A stretch of 34,253 bases of DNA from Streptomyces niphimycinicus. Its GTDB lineage: Bacteria > Actinomycetota > Actinomycetes > Streptomycetales > Streptomycetaceae. The stretch is from contig NZ_JAHLEM010000022.1 in the NCBI RefSeq assembly GCF_018883605.1, positions 1 to 34,253 of the forward strand, read 5' to 3'. Every line of letters starts with the position of its first letter. Within the stretch, counting starts at the first letter, position 1. The position numbers and the translations under genes are program-made. Shown one piece after another: positions 1 through 7,889 of this stretch. The notes under the pieces were generated by a model. It was not told the DNA's origin. It saw only the letters and a list, made by a program, of their open reading frames with translations, and did no database searches.

Positions 1-201
1 CTGAAGGACGCCGTCGGCGCCGGGGTCGGCACCGCCCCCCTCGTGGTGGGCACCGCCGTCTCGTTCGTGGTCGCCTATGCCTCGATCGCCTGGCTGCTGA
101 AGTTCGTCGCCAAGCACTCCTTCAACGCGTTCGTCATCTACCGCGTCGCCGTCGGCCTGCTGCTCCTCGGCCTGCTGGGTACCGGGGTGCTCTCCGCATG
201 A
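1..201 (+). CDS. uppP: Undecaprenyl-diphosphatase UppP (BacA), C-terminal part
   Basis: The window opens inside this gene; 66 codons and the TGA stop are present. UppP removes a phosphate from undecaprenyl pyrophosphate at the membrane, recycling the lipid carrier for peptidoglycan and other wall polymers. The visible part matches the family's last two membrane helices: a Gly/Ala-rich helix, a short WLLKFV link, a basic turn with the family-typical F-x-x-Y-R, then a Leu/Gly-rich helix ending GVLSA. The catalytic motifs lie upstream of the window. The stop overlaps the next gene's ATG (ATGA), so the two are probably translationally coupled. The tail is characteristic; the assignment rests on remembered family pattern. 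Confidence 0.85.
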   Translation: MKDAVGAGVGTAPLVVGTAVSFVVAYASIAWLLKFVAKHSFNAFVIYRVAVGLLLLGLLGTGVLSA

Positions 202-1643
202 CCGTGGAGAGCGCGGTCATGCGCCCGCGACGCCGGATGCCGTGGCCGGCGCTGGTCGCGCTCGCCTATGCGGCGGCCCAACTCGCCCTTGTGGTACCGC
301 ATCTGGGGCTGGGCTGGGACGAAACGGTGTACCTCTCCCAGGTCGACCCGCACCGCCCGGCGGCCTACTTCAGCGCCCCGCGCTCACGTGGCATCAGCCT
401 TGTTGCCGCTCCCGTGCTCGCCGTCACCGACTCCACCACCGTGCTCCGGGTCGTCCTGGCGCTGTTGTCCGCCGCCGCCCTCTACGCGGCCTACCGCGTC
501 TGGCAGCCGCTGCTCGGCCCCGGGCGGACCGCCCTGGCCGCGCTGCTGTTCGCCGGTCTGTGGACCACTCTGCTCTACGGGCCGCAGGCCATGCCCAACC
601 TGTGGGTGGCCCTGTCCGCGGTGGCGGCCGTCGGCTGGTTCCTGCGTGCCGCACACCCACCCGCGGGGCGGCGGGCCCTGCTCGGTCTGGGCGCCATGGT
701 CGCGGCCGCCACCTGCTTCCGCTTCTCCGACGGCATCTGGCTCGCCCTGCCCCTGCTCGCCGCGTGCGTGCTCGTCCCGGCCTGGCGGCGACCGGCGCCC
801 GCGCTCGCCGTGGCCGGCGGGTTCGCCGCAGGCGGCGCCGAGTGGATCGCGGAGGCGTATGTGCGCTGGGGCGGGGTCGGCGCCCGGCTGCACCTCTCCA
901 GTACTACCGAGGGCGGCATGGGCGCGCGCTGGGCGGGCGGCATGGCATGGCGCAGCCTCAACGGCCCCCTGCTCTGCCGCCCCTGCCACGTCCCGCTCAC
1001 CCATCCCGAGCTCACCCTGTGGTGGCTGGCCCTGCCCGCCCTCGCGCTTGCCGCCTGCGTCGTAGCCTGGCGCACCCGGCGCGACGCGGTCATCCTGCTC
1101 CCCATCGCCTGCGCCACCGCGCTGAGCATCCCCTACCTGCTGCTCATCGACTACTCCGCACCGCGCTTCCTGCTGCCCGTCTACGCCCTGCTCTCCCTTC
1201 CGCTCGCCACCCTGGCCGCACACTCCGCGCAGGCCATCCGCCCGCCCCGCGTCCGCGCCCTGGCCGCCGGGCTGGCCGCCGCGCTGCTCGCCCTGCACCT
1301 GTCCGCGCAGTACGAGGTCCTCGACCGCAATACGGCCGCCGCCCGCGCCACCGCTGCCCGCTACCGCGCCGCCGCCCACGACCTGCGCGGCCTCGGACTC
1401 ACCCCGCCCTGCCTGGTCAGCGGCACCCACGCCCCGCCCATCGGCTACGACGCCGGCTGCGCCTCCGCCAATGTCCGCGGCAACAACCGCAACATCACCG
1501 CACCCGCCCTGCTGCACCGCGTCGCCCGCGAACCCGCCGCCGCCCTCGTCAGGATCCGCTCCGGCCCTCCCCGCTACGCCCGCACCTGGACCCCCCACCC
1601 CCTGCCGCACACCGGGCTCACGGCCTACACGCCTCCCCATTGA
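198..1643 (+). CDS. Polytopic membrane protein, GT-C glycosyltransferase-like
   Basis: 481 residues, with about ten or more hydrophobic segments and a basic N-terminus (RPRRR). After the first helix comes G-W-D-E-T-V-Y (Asp41, Glu42), the kind of acidic pair found in the first loop of GT-C enzymes that use polyprenyl-phosphate sugars (ArnT/PMT-like). A region near 225-260 (SSTTEGG, then C-R-P-C) and the hydrophilic C-terminal tail are probably external. The start overlaps the uppP stop, so coupling is likely, and a carrier-lipid context fits. Sugar donor and acceptor cannot be read from the sequence, and 'glycosyltransferase' is inferred from topology and one motif. A second start at residue 8 is possible. 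Confidence 0.6.
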   Translation: MTVESAVMRPRRRMPWPALVALAYAAAQLALVVPHLGLGWDETVYLSQVDPHRPAAYFSAPRSRGISLVAAPVLAVTDSTTVLRVVLALLSAAALYAAYRVWQPLLGPGRTALAALLFAGLWTTLLYGPQAMPNLWVALSAVAAVGWFLRAAHPPAGRRALLGLGAMVAAATCFRFSDGIWLALPLLAACVLVPAWRRPAPALAVAGGFAAGGAEWIAEAYVRWGGVGARLHLSSTTEGGMGARWAGGMAWRSLNGPLLCRPCHVPLTHPELTLWWLALPALALAACVVAWRTRRDAVILLPIACATALSIPYLLLIDYSAPRFLLPVYALLSLPLATLAAHSAQAIRPPRVRALAAGLAAALLALHLSAQYEVLDRNTAAARATAARYRAAAHDLRGLGLTPPCLVSGTHAPPIGYDAGCASANVRGNNRNITAPALLHRVAREPAAALVRIRSGPPRYARTWTPHPLPHTGLTAYTPPH

Positions 1644-1833
1644 CCGGCGGCCGTGGCGGGCCCCGTCGTCGCGCCAGTGGTCCGCCACCCGTGTCGGACG
1701 GTCGTACCGAAATCGGCCCCGGCCACGTCCTGCCCGCGCAGCGGGGTGTCGTCGACGTCGAGCTTCGTCCCGTACGCCTCCGCGTCAGCGCACCGGAGCA
1801 AATCGCCCGGCAGACGGTCTGAGCTCCGGCAGG

Positions 1834-1876
1834 CGTTCAGGACACGTTCAGGCTGCGGCAGGCAGGGTCGTAACAG
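1834..1876 (+). promoter_or_regulatory. 11-bp-periodic direct repeat overlapping a possible promoter
   Basis: CGTTCAGG occurs at 1834-1841 and 1845-1852, exactly one 11-bp period apart, as in boxes bound by OmpR/PhoB-type regulators. The last six bases (TTCAGG, 1847-1852) could serve as a -35 with TAACAG (1871-1876) 18 bp on; that -10 is imperfect. The site is 114 bp before the COG4705 start. An OmpR-type regulator is encoded convergently nearby. The rest of the 322-bp gap (1644-1965) shows no convincing gene. Confidence 0.45.
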
Positions 1877-1965
1877 CGCCGCCGCGCGCGAGCGGCCCAT
1901 CCCACGGGCGCTCGGCCCCTCCGGCGCGGGCGCCGTTACCCCCGATCAGACGGGAGCACAGAACA

Positions 1966-2856
1966 TTGGGGAAGCCAGAAGTCCTCACCGACCTCGACGT
2001 CGCGAGTACCACCACGTCGGTGATCAAGAAGCTGCCCGAGGCCACCCTGGCCTTCTGGATCATGAAGATCGCCGCGACGACCCTGGGTGAGACGGCCGGA
2101 GACCTCTTCGCCCAGACCCTGAAGCTCGGCTACTTCCTCACCACGATCGCGCTGTTCCTGATCTTCGTGGTGACGCTCGTCGTCCAGCTCAGGTCCCGCC
2201 GCTACAACCCGTTCTTCTACTGGACCGTGATCCTGTCGACCAGCATGGCCGGCACCACCATGTCCGACTTCATGAACCGTGACGCCAGCGCCAAGTACCT
2301 CTCGGGCGGCGCCGCATCGCTCGGCTGGGGCCCGCAGGGCCTCGGCCTGGGCTACCCGGTCGGCGCGGCGATCCTGATCTCGATCCTGCTGGTGATTTTC
2401 CTGGCGTGGAAGGTGAGCGGGATGACCTTCCAGATCCGCGACATCGTGACCTTCCGGGGTGAGGCGCTCTTCTGGTCGGCCATCCTCGTCTCCAACACGC
2501 TCGGCACATCGATGGGAGACTTCCTGTCCGACAGCTCCGGCCTGGGCTACGCGGGTGGTGCGCTCCTGGTCACCGGGGTGCTGGCCGTCCTGGTCGCGTT
2601 GATGAGGGTCCCCGTGGTACCGAACGTGCTGCTGTTCTGGATCGCCTTCGTCCTCACCCGGCCGCTCGGCGCCACCGCGGGCGACTTCCTCACCAAGCCG
2701 ATCGCCAAGGGCGGCCTCGACCTGGGTACGGCGGGCTCGTCCGCCGTCCTGCTGGCCGCCCTGTTCGGGCTGATGGCCTACGCCCACGCGCAGGAGCGCC
2801 GGGCGCCCGGCCCGCGGAGCGCGGAGCGGGAGCACGTCACCCAGCAGGCAGAGTGA
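1966..2856 (+). CDS. COG4705-family membrane protein with four quasi-repeats
   Basis: 296 residues from TTG 1966, chosen because GGGAG lies 9 bp upstream and homology-like sequence begins here; the frame is open further upstream but of poor quality. About eight membrane helices are arranged as four similar units, each with a small-residue motif ending in Asp: TTLGETAGD (38-46), STSMAGTTMSD (91-101), SNTLGTSMGD (176-185) and TRPLGATAGD (231-240). The second unit lacks the Gly before Asp. The C-terminal tail is charged and probably cytoplasmic. COG4705 has no established biochemical function as far as I know. The 3' end overlaps the convergent kinase gene by 20 bp. Confidence 0.75.
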   Translation: MGKPEVLTDLDVASTTTSVIKKLPEATLAFWIMKIAATTLGETAGDLFAQTLKLGYFLTTIALFLIFVVTLVVQLRSRRYNPFFYWTVILSTSMAGTTMSDFMNRDASAKYLSGGAASLGWGPQGLGLGYPVGAAILISILLVIFLAWKVSGMTFQIRDIVTFRGEALFWSAILVSNTLGTSMGDFLSDSSGLGYAGGALLVTGVLAVLVALMRVPVVPNVLLFWIAFVLTRPLGATAGDFLTKPIAKGGLDLGTAGSSAVLLAALFGLMAYAHAQERRAPGPRSAEREHVTQQAE

Positions 2857-4228
2857 CGGTGAATCGCGCCCCGGGTGCGTGCCCGGCGTCGTAGGACACC
2901 TCGCCGCCCGCGGAACGGGCCAGACGGCGCGCGAGCGGCAGTCCGAGGCCCGCTCCGTGGTGACCGTCGCCGGGATCGGCGCGCCGCCCCGGTTGGAAGA
3001 GCTCGCCGACGAACGCCTCCGGTACGCCCGGTCCGTCGTCGGTGATGTCGATCGCCACGCCGCCGGGCGTACGCCGCCCGGTCATGGTGACGGTGGAACG
3101 GGCGTAGCGGACGGCGTTGGCGAGCAGCGGGCTGACGACGCGTTCGAGGAAGGCCGGTGTCACTCCCGCCTCCAGTCCCGCGTCGTCGGCCGCCACCACG
3201 GCCTTCACCCGGGCCGGTGCGCCGAGGCGTTGGGTCATATGGCGCAGAACGGATGCGACATCGGCCATGCCGGAAGCCGTCGAGGCGTCGGCCGCGTTCT
3301 CCCGGGCGTCGCGGAGGAGCGTGTCGCAGATGGTCCGCATGGACCGGGCGGCCTCGTCGATCGCCTCGTGGGTGGCGCGGGTCTCCGCGGCGGAGCGGGG
3401 CCGGGACCGCCACCAGTCGAGTTCGGCGACGATCCGGGCCAGTGGCGTCCGCAGCTCGTGGGACAGCTCCCCCGTCAGTTGCTGCTCGTGACGCAGCACG
3501 GCGCGTATGCGGTCCAGCAACGCGTCCAGCGAGGTGCCCAGACGGGCCAGTTCGGCCGGGCCTCTCCCGGTGCTGAAGCGTTCCGCGGAAGCCACGGCAC
3601 CCCACTGGGTGGCCTGGTCGGTCATCGTCCGCACCGGGCGCAGTGCCCGGCCGACCGCGAGACGTGTCAGCACGTAGGCGCAGACAAGCATGGCCGCGTC
3701 CAGGATCAGCGATCCCAGCAGCAGGGTGTCCGCGGAACTCTGGTACGGGGTGAGGTCGAGGGCCGTGACGACGGTGGCGGTGGCATCGCCACCGGGCACG
3801 GGCCGGGCACACAGGCGGAGGGACCGTTGGCCCTCGGCGTGGACGGTCGCGCAGTCAGGCGCACCCCGTGTGGCGATCCGGCCGGCGGTCCGGGTGAGAG
3901 GGCTGCCCGCCGAGGCGGCGGGCGGCTTTTCCAGCAGGCGCTTCCCTGCGTAGATCCACACGTTCGTGTCCAGTAGCTGATCGTTGGCGGTCTCCAGGAC
4001 GCGCACCCGGGGGCCGCGGGTGTCGACGGTCGTGGCGACGGCGGTCGCCCGGGCCCGCAGCTCGTCGTCCGCCTGGTGCCGCAGGTGCCGTTCCATCACG
4101 GTGTTGAACACGACGGTCAGCGCCGTGATCAGCAGCGCGGCGGTGGTCAGCGCGACGAGCGAGAGCCGTCCGCGCAAGGTACGGGGAGCCAGGGCGCGAA
4201 GCACCCGTCGGCGCCGGGTGGATCTCAT
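2837..4228 (-). CDS. Two-component sensor histidine kinase
   Basis: 463 residues. A basic N-terminus leads into a first membrane helix (about 22-44), then an extracytoplasmic sensor region (about 45-165) with Cys126 and Cys140, a possible disulfide. A second helix (about 168-192) and a HAMP-like linker follow. The dimerisation box is SHELRTPL with phospho-accepting His257. The ATPase part has LLANAVRYA (N box), DDGPGVPE (G1) and GAGLGLPLARRLA (G2). Its ATG overlaps the stop of the response-regulator gene, so the pair is co-translated. The stimulus is unknown; the neighbours suggest cell-envelope or lipid-carrier stress, which is inference. Confidence 0.92.
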   Translation of the reverse strand: MRSTRRRRVLRALAPRTLRGRLSLVALTTAALLITALTVVFNTVMERHLRHQADDELRARATAVATTVDTRGPRVRVLETANDQLLDTNVWIYAGKRLLEKPPAASAGSPLTRTAGRIATRGAPDCATVHAEGQRSLRLCARPVPGGDATATVVTALDLTPYQSSADTLLLGSLILDAAMLVCAYVLTRLAVGRALRPVRTMTDQATQWGAVASAERFSTGRGPAELARLGTSLDALLDRIRAVLRHEQQLTGELSHELRTPLARIVAELDWWRSRPRSAAETRATHEAIDEAARSMRTICDTLLRDARENAADASTASGMADVASVLRHMTQRLGAPARVKAVVAADDAGLEAGVTPAFLERVVSPLLANAVRYARSTVTMTGRRTPGGVAIDITDDGPGVPEAFVGELFQPGRRADPGDGHHGAGLGLPLARRLARSAGGEVSYDAGHAPGARFTVTLPAG

Positions 4229-4887
4229 GACAGGCGGTGCCCGATCCCGCGCGCGGTGGCGATGGTCAGGCCGCTGTCCGTCTCGCGCAGTTTGCGGCGC
4301 AGCCTGGTCAAGTACTGGTCCAGGGTGTTGTCGCTGACCTGTCCGCCTTCGGGCCAGCCCGCCCTGACCAGATCACGGCGGCACACCAGTTCCCCGTCCG
4401 CGGCGACGAGCGTGGCGAGCAGCCGGAACTCCGTCGGGGACAGGGCGACCCGGGTACCGTGCACCGTCGCGCTGTGCCGGACCGCGTCCAGGACCAGAGC
4501 CCCGGCCGTGTCGGCCGACGGAAGTGCGGCCCGTTTGAGCGCCGCCCGCAGCCGGGCGGCGAGCTCCACGAGGTGGAACGGCTTCGGCAAGTAGTCGTCG
4601 CCCCCGGCCGAGAAGCCGGACAGCCGGTCGGTGAGGTGGTGCCGTGCGGTCAGGAAGATGACCGGGGCGTGGAACCCGCCCGCGCGCATGGCCTGGCATA
4701 CGTCCCGTCCGTCCGCGTCGGGCAGGCCGATGTCCAGGACGACCGCCGAGATGTCGGCGGTGACCAGGCGTAGGGCGGTGGCACCGTCGGTGGCCGGAAC
4801 GGGATCGAAGTCTTCGTCGTACAGACCGCGACGGAGCACATCACGCAGGGCGTGATCATCCTCGACGATCAGGATCTTGCGGCGCAT
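4225..4887 (-). CDS. OmpR/PhoB-family response regulator
   Basis: 220 residues. The receiver domain carries Glu9-Asp10-Asp11, the phospho-acceptor Asp52 in VLDIGLPDADG, Thr80 and Lys102 (PKPF). A winged-helix output domain follows, with LSPTEFRLLATL and a DNA-contact segment ending NTLDQYLTRLRRKL. The start is the ATG at 4887, where the conserved MRRKILIVEDD begins; the open frame extends further but over unrelated low-complexity sequence. It overlaps the end of the PAP2 gene by 32 bp and the start of the kinase gene by 4 bp. The 11-bp-periodic repeat at 1834-1852 is a plausible target. Confidence 0.93.
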   Translation of the reverse strand: MRRKILIVEDDHALRDVLRRGLYDEDFDPVPATDGATALRLVTADISAVVLDIGLPDADGRDVCQAMRAGGFHAPVIFLTARHHLTDRLSGFSAGGDDYLPKPFHLVELAARLRAALKRAALPSADTAGALVLDAVRHSATVHGTRVALSPTEFRLLATLVAADGELVCRRDLVRAGWPEGGQVSDNTLDQYLTRLRRKLRETDSGLTIATARGIGHRLS

Positions 4888-5578
4888 GGTCCTCCGGCGG
4901 TCTCTTGGCGGTGGGGGCCGTATCGGCGGGGGCGGGGAAGAGGGCGGGCAGCCACCGGCCCGCGGCGCACAGGCACGCCCCCAGCCAGCCGACGGCGAAC
5001 AGCCAGCCGCCGAGAACGTCGGTGAACCAGTGCACCCCGAGATAGACACGGGTCAGTCCGACCAGCATGCCCCAACAGCCGATGACGACCCTGAACGAGG
5101 TCGCTCCGCGCGGCGCGCGCAGGGTCAGCGCGACGATCAGCAGCCCGGCGGTCAGCGCACTCGTGGTGGCGTGTCCCGAGGGGAACGCCCAGCCGCTCGC
5201 GTGCGCCGCCCAGTCGCCCCGCGGCGGGCGGGGGCGGTGGACGAGTTCCAGCAGGCCGTGCCGCAGTGCCTGCCCCACGCCGAGACAGGCGAGGCAGAAC
5301 GCGGCGGCGAGCAGCCGGTGCCGCACGGCTCGTGCTGCCAGGAAGCCGGCCAGCGTGACGAGTATGTACGGGGTGGCACCCGTCCCGGTGTCGGTCACGC
5401 CGCGGGCGAGGGTCCGCAGTACCTCCGGGCGGTGGGCGACGGACCATCCGAGGAGGCCATTGTCCAGCCACAGCGGAGCACCGGCGCCGCCCACGACGAC
5501 CGCGGTCAGCACCCCCAGCGCCGTCCACGCGCCCAGAGCGGCGCTTCCGGCCAGTCCGGTGGCGTCCCTGCGGTTCAC
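4856..5578 (-). CDS. PAP2-superfamily membrane phosphatase
   Basis: 240 residues, about six membrane helices. All three phosphatase signatures are present: RHGLLELVHRPRP (106-118), PSGH (133-136) and TRVYLGVHWFTD (176-187) with Arg177, His183 and Asp187. The family dephosphorylates lipid phosphates such as phosphatidate, phosphatidylglycerol phosphate or undecaprenyl pyrophosphate. Actinobacterial members of this size are often proposed as undecaprenyl pyrophosphate phosphatases; the substrate here is not established. The hydrophilic Pro-rich tail (from about 218) is the part overlapping the regulator gene. It starts 28 bp after the dedA stop, so it is probably in the same operon. Confidence 0.9.
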   Translation of the reverse strand: MNRRDATGLAGSAALGAWTALGVLTAVVVGGAGAPLWLDNGLLGWSVAHRPEVLRTLARGVTDTGTGATPYILVTLAGFLAARAVRHRLLAAAFCLACLGVGQALRHGLLELVHRPRPPRGDWAAHASGWAFPSGHATTSALTAGLLIVALTLRAPRGATSFRVVIGCWGMLVGLTRVYLGVHWFTDVLGGWLFAVGWLGACLCAAGRWLPALFPAPADTAPTAKRPPEDHAPQDPDRRG

Positions 5579-5606
5579 GAAGCCACCGCTCCGTCGGAGG
5601 ACAGGA

Positions 5607-6275
5607 TCATCTACCGGCCTCCTTCGCTTTCGCGCGCCTGCGACTCCGGTACAGCTCCGAGCCGAGCGGAATCAGCGACACCACCACGATAAGCGCGACC
5701 AGGGGCAGCAGATAGCGGTCCACATTCGGGATCGAGGAGCCCAGGGCGTACCCCGCCAGCGTCAGTCCGACGCTCCACACCAGCCCGCCGATGACCTGCC
5801 ATACGGTGAAGACCCGAATCGGTACGCGCAGGGCCCCCGCCAGGGGGTTCAGCACGGTCCGGACCACCGGCACGAATCTCGCCAGCACGATCGCCTTCGC
5901 ATACCCGTATCGCCCCAGCAGATCCTCCGCCCGCCGCATCCCCTCGTGCAGCCGGGCGGAGCGGCCACGGGCGAGCAGCGCGCCGCCTGCCCTGCGGCCG
6001 ATCAGATACCCGCACTGTGAGCCGGCCAGCGCGCCCACCGCCGCGGCGACCAGCAGCGGCCCCAGCGACAGCCGCACGCCGTGTCCGCCGCTGCCCACGC
6101 AGAGCAGGCCCGCGGTGAACAGCAGGGAGTCACCCGGCAGGAAGAAGCCGATGAGCAGCCCCGTCTCGGCGAACATCACCACGCCGACGCCCAGCACGCC
6201 GAAAGCGCTCAGCAGCGACTGTGCGTCGAGTACGTTGACGGCCAACTGCGATGGCAGCCACGCGGGTGTGGTCAT
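5607..6275 (-). CDS. DedA-family membrane protein
   Basis: 222 residues from the ATG at 6275, preceded by a GAAAGGG-like ribosome site; the longer frame reaches into the operator region and is rejected. The family pattern is clear: AETGLLIGFFLPGDSLLFTAG near the N-terminus, a re-entrant loop with GYLIGRRAGG, then ARFVPVVRTVLNPLAGALR with the conserved Arg-Phe-x-Pro and second Arg. The C-terminus is strongly basic. DedA proteins are inner-membrane and several have been reported as undecaprenyl-phosphate translocases; applying that here is inference. It is the first gene of a four-gene run (dedA, PAP2, regulator, kinase). Confidence 0.92.
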   Translation of the reverse strand: MTTPAWLPSQLAVNVLDAQSLLSAFGVLGVGVVMFAETGLLIGFFLPGDSLLFTAGLLCVGSGGHGVRLSLGPLLVAAAVGALAGSQCGYLIGRRAGGALLARGRSARLHEGMRRAEDLLGRYGYAKAIVLARFVPVVRTVLNPLAGALRVPIRVFTVWQVIGGLVWSVGLTLAGYALGSSIPNVDRYLLPLVALIVVVSLIPLGSELYRSRRRAKAKEAGR

Positions 6276-6337
6276 CGGCTTGAGCCCTTTCTCACGGACG
6301 ACTTCTTGCGGACAACCGAACGCATGACTCCACGTCC

Positions 6338-6374
6338 GACTACAGACAAGTAGACGGTCTACATTACTGTAGAC
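6338..6374 (-). promoter_or_regulatory. Tandem TACA/TGTA dyad operators before the dedA operon
   Basis: Two 18-bp dyads stand side by side with a single base between them. The second, GTCTACATTACTGTAGAC (6357-6374), is a perfect 7-bp inverted repeat around a 4-base spacer. The first, GACTACAGACAAGTAGAC (6338-6355), is an imperfect version. CTACA/TGTAG half sites resemble the operators of BlaI/MecI/CopY-family repressors, known for control by cell-wall antibiotics or metals; the 4-base spacer differs from the 2-base spacer of classic sites. They lie 63-99 bp upstream of the dedA start. No such repressor is encoded in this window. Confidence 0.6.
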
Positions 6375-6825
6375 GCTCGCAGGGCAGAGGGCGTTCCCCA
6401 CACTCGCCGATCCGCGCCGATGACCGGCGGGCGAGCCTCGCCCGCCGCGACGACGCCTCCCTCGCACAGCGCCGCTTCGTCGCCGACGCCGCGGCGGCCG
6501 ACATCACCGTCGTGGCCAACGGCCACTCCCCCGGGCGGCCCCGCCGACGAATTCGCCCACCCGGATCTGTGACCCCGGCCACAAGCGCGCTCCCCCGCCC
6601 GGGAGGGGGTCGCGGGCAGTCCCTCGTACCCCCCAGAAGCACCGCTCCCCCAGAAGCACCGCTCCCCCGGACGCCCGTCGGCCCCGTATACGACCGTGCA
6701 GCAGCCCGAACCGCAGAACGCGGTCCGCCCCGGTGTCACCCTCGCCGACGGCATGCGGCGGATGTTCCGAGGACGGAGCGGCTCCCCGAAACCGGCACAT
6801 CGCATGCAGAGGTCAGTCGACGTTG
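6375..6825. other. Gap without a recognisable gene
   Basis: About 450 bases between the dedA operators and the broken dehydrogenase. A plus-strand stretch near 6415-6530 (…RRFVADAAAADITVVANGH…) has protein-like composition but matches no family I recognise and has no start. An inverted repeat CTCCC (6590-6594) / GGGAG (6601-6605) could form a small hairpin. I see no promoter I would defend. Confidence 0.4.
6630..6663. repeat. 17-bp tandem duplication, two copies
   Basis: CCCCCAGAAGCACCGCT is present twice in a row (6630-6646 and 6647-6663), followed by another CCCCC. The copies are identical, suggesting a recent slippage duplication in non-coding DNA. Confidence 0.8.
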
Positions 6826-7796
6826 TCAGCCGGCGGGCGGGGTGAGGACGGTGCGGTCGAAGGGCCCGCTGTGCATCGCTGCGTAGGTGACGGCCTCGTT
6901 GACGGCGTCGAGTCCGAAGGTGCGGACCCGTTCGAGACCGAGATCGAGCGCACCTGACGCGATGAGCCGGATCATGCCGACATTCGCGGAGCGCGGGTAC
7001 ATCCACTGCCCGCGCAGGGTGACCGAGTTGCGCATGATCCACGGATAGGGAAGCGCGAGGTCCGCACCGCCGAGCATGCCGACGCCACCCATGAGGACCA
7101 CCCGGCCGTACTCGCGGACGGTCATGGCCGCCGCACGCGCCACCGAGCTGGGTGCGGCAGGCGGGAGCAGGTCGAGCACCATATCGATCGGCCCCTCGGC
7201 CGCAGCGGACATCGCCGCGCGGTCGGCAGCCTCGTCGCCGGTCAGTTGGACCGGTCGCACACGCGGGCCGAACCGGTCGACGAGCAGGTCGAGCACGGCG
7301 TGGTTGCGGCCCGGCGCGACCACCCTGCCCGCCCCCATGGCCAGCGCGGTGGCGACGGCGGCGCTGCCGAGGTTTCCGGTGGCCCCGCTGACAAGCAGCG
7401 TCTCGCCCGCTTCGAGAGTTCGGCGAAGGACCCGTCGTGCAGGTGCCGGGCGAGCCTGGCGCCGCCGTCGCCGCGGGAGCTCCAGCCCAGCAGCGTGATG
7501 TCGGGGGTCAGTGCGTCGTCGCGGGCGCGGACCGTGCTGTCGCACCACACCAGGTCGCCGACTCGCAGCCGGGTGGCATCGGGGCCGACGCGGACGACCC
7601 GCCCCACGCCGCCGGGGCCGGGGACCACGGGGGGTTCGAGCGGGTAGTTCCGCTTGCCGCCGAAGACCTCATCGGCGTACGGCGGGACGCTCGTCGCCAG
7701 GACCTCGACCACCACCTCGCCGCCGCCCGCTTCGGGATCGGGTATCTCCCGCACCGTGAGCGGGGCACCGAACTCCGTCAGAACTGCTGCCTTCAT
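6826..7796 (-). pseudogene. Zinc-type alcohol dehydrogenase-like (MDR) gene, internal deletion with frameshift
   Basis: The first part starts at ATG 7796 behind GGAGGT and reads as an MDR N-terminal domain (MKAAVLTEFGAPLTVREIPD, then VVPGPGGVGRVVRVG and LLGWSSRGDGG) up to LHDGSFAE. From there the family sequence resumes in another frame at LEAGETLLVSGATGNLGSAAV and runs to the normal C-terminus (FDRTVLTPPAG). Both frame and about 35-45 residues are lost near 7415, the stretch that normally links the catalytic and nucleotide-binding domains. A missing block of this size is not a sequencing slip, so the gene is most likely dead. It is divergent from a truncated LysR gene that was probably its regulator. 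Confidence 0.85.
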
Positions 7797-7876
7797 CTGC
7801 CGACCTCCTTGATCGCTTGCTTCGAGGCTAGGAGCACAGAGGGCATGCGCCAAACGACGATCCGGCATCCCTGGCA

Positions 7877-7889
7877 TGCGTATGACGCA
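7877..7889 (+). promoter_or_regulatory. T-N11-A dyad, candidate LysR box
   Basis: TGCGTATGACGCA is a perfect 5-bp inverted repeat with a 3-base centre and fits the T-N11-A pattern of LysR-type regulators. Its last A is the first base of the lysR ATG, and it lies in the divergent gap facing the dehydrogenase. Inference from pattern and position only. Confidence 0.45.

Noticed and set aside
384..1688. Long open frame on the minus strand over the GT-C-like gene, rich in Gly, Gln and Glu.
   Set aside because: Composition is the typical antisense shadow of a high-GC gene; no family motif, and the plus-strand frame is clearly the membrane protein.
1625..1900. Minus-strand frame in the 1644-1965 gap with protein-like sequence (YGTKLDVDDTPLRGQDVAG).
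   Set aside because: No recognisable family, no ribosome site, and it runs across the candidate promoter; kept only as an unexplained stretch.
6415..6530. Coding-like plus-strand stretch downstream of the dedA operators.
   Set aside because: No start, no family match; too short to call a pseudogene.
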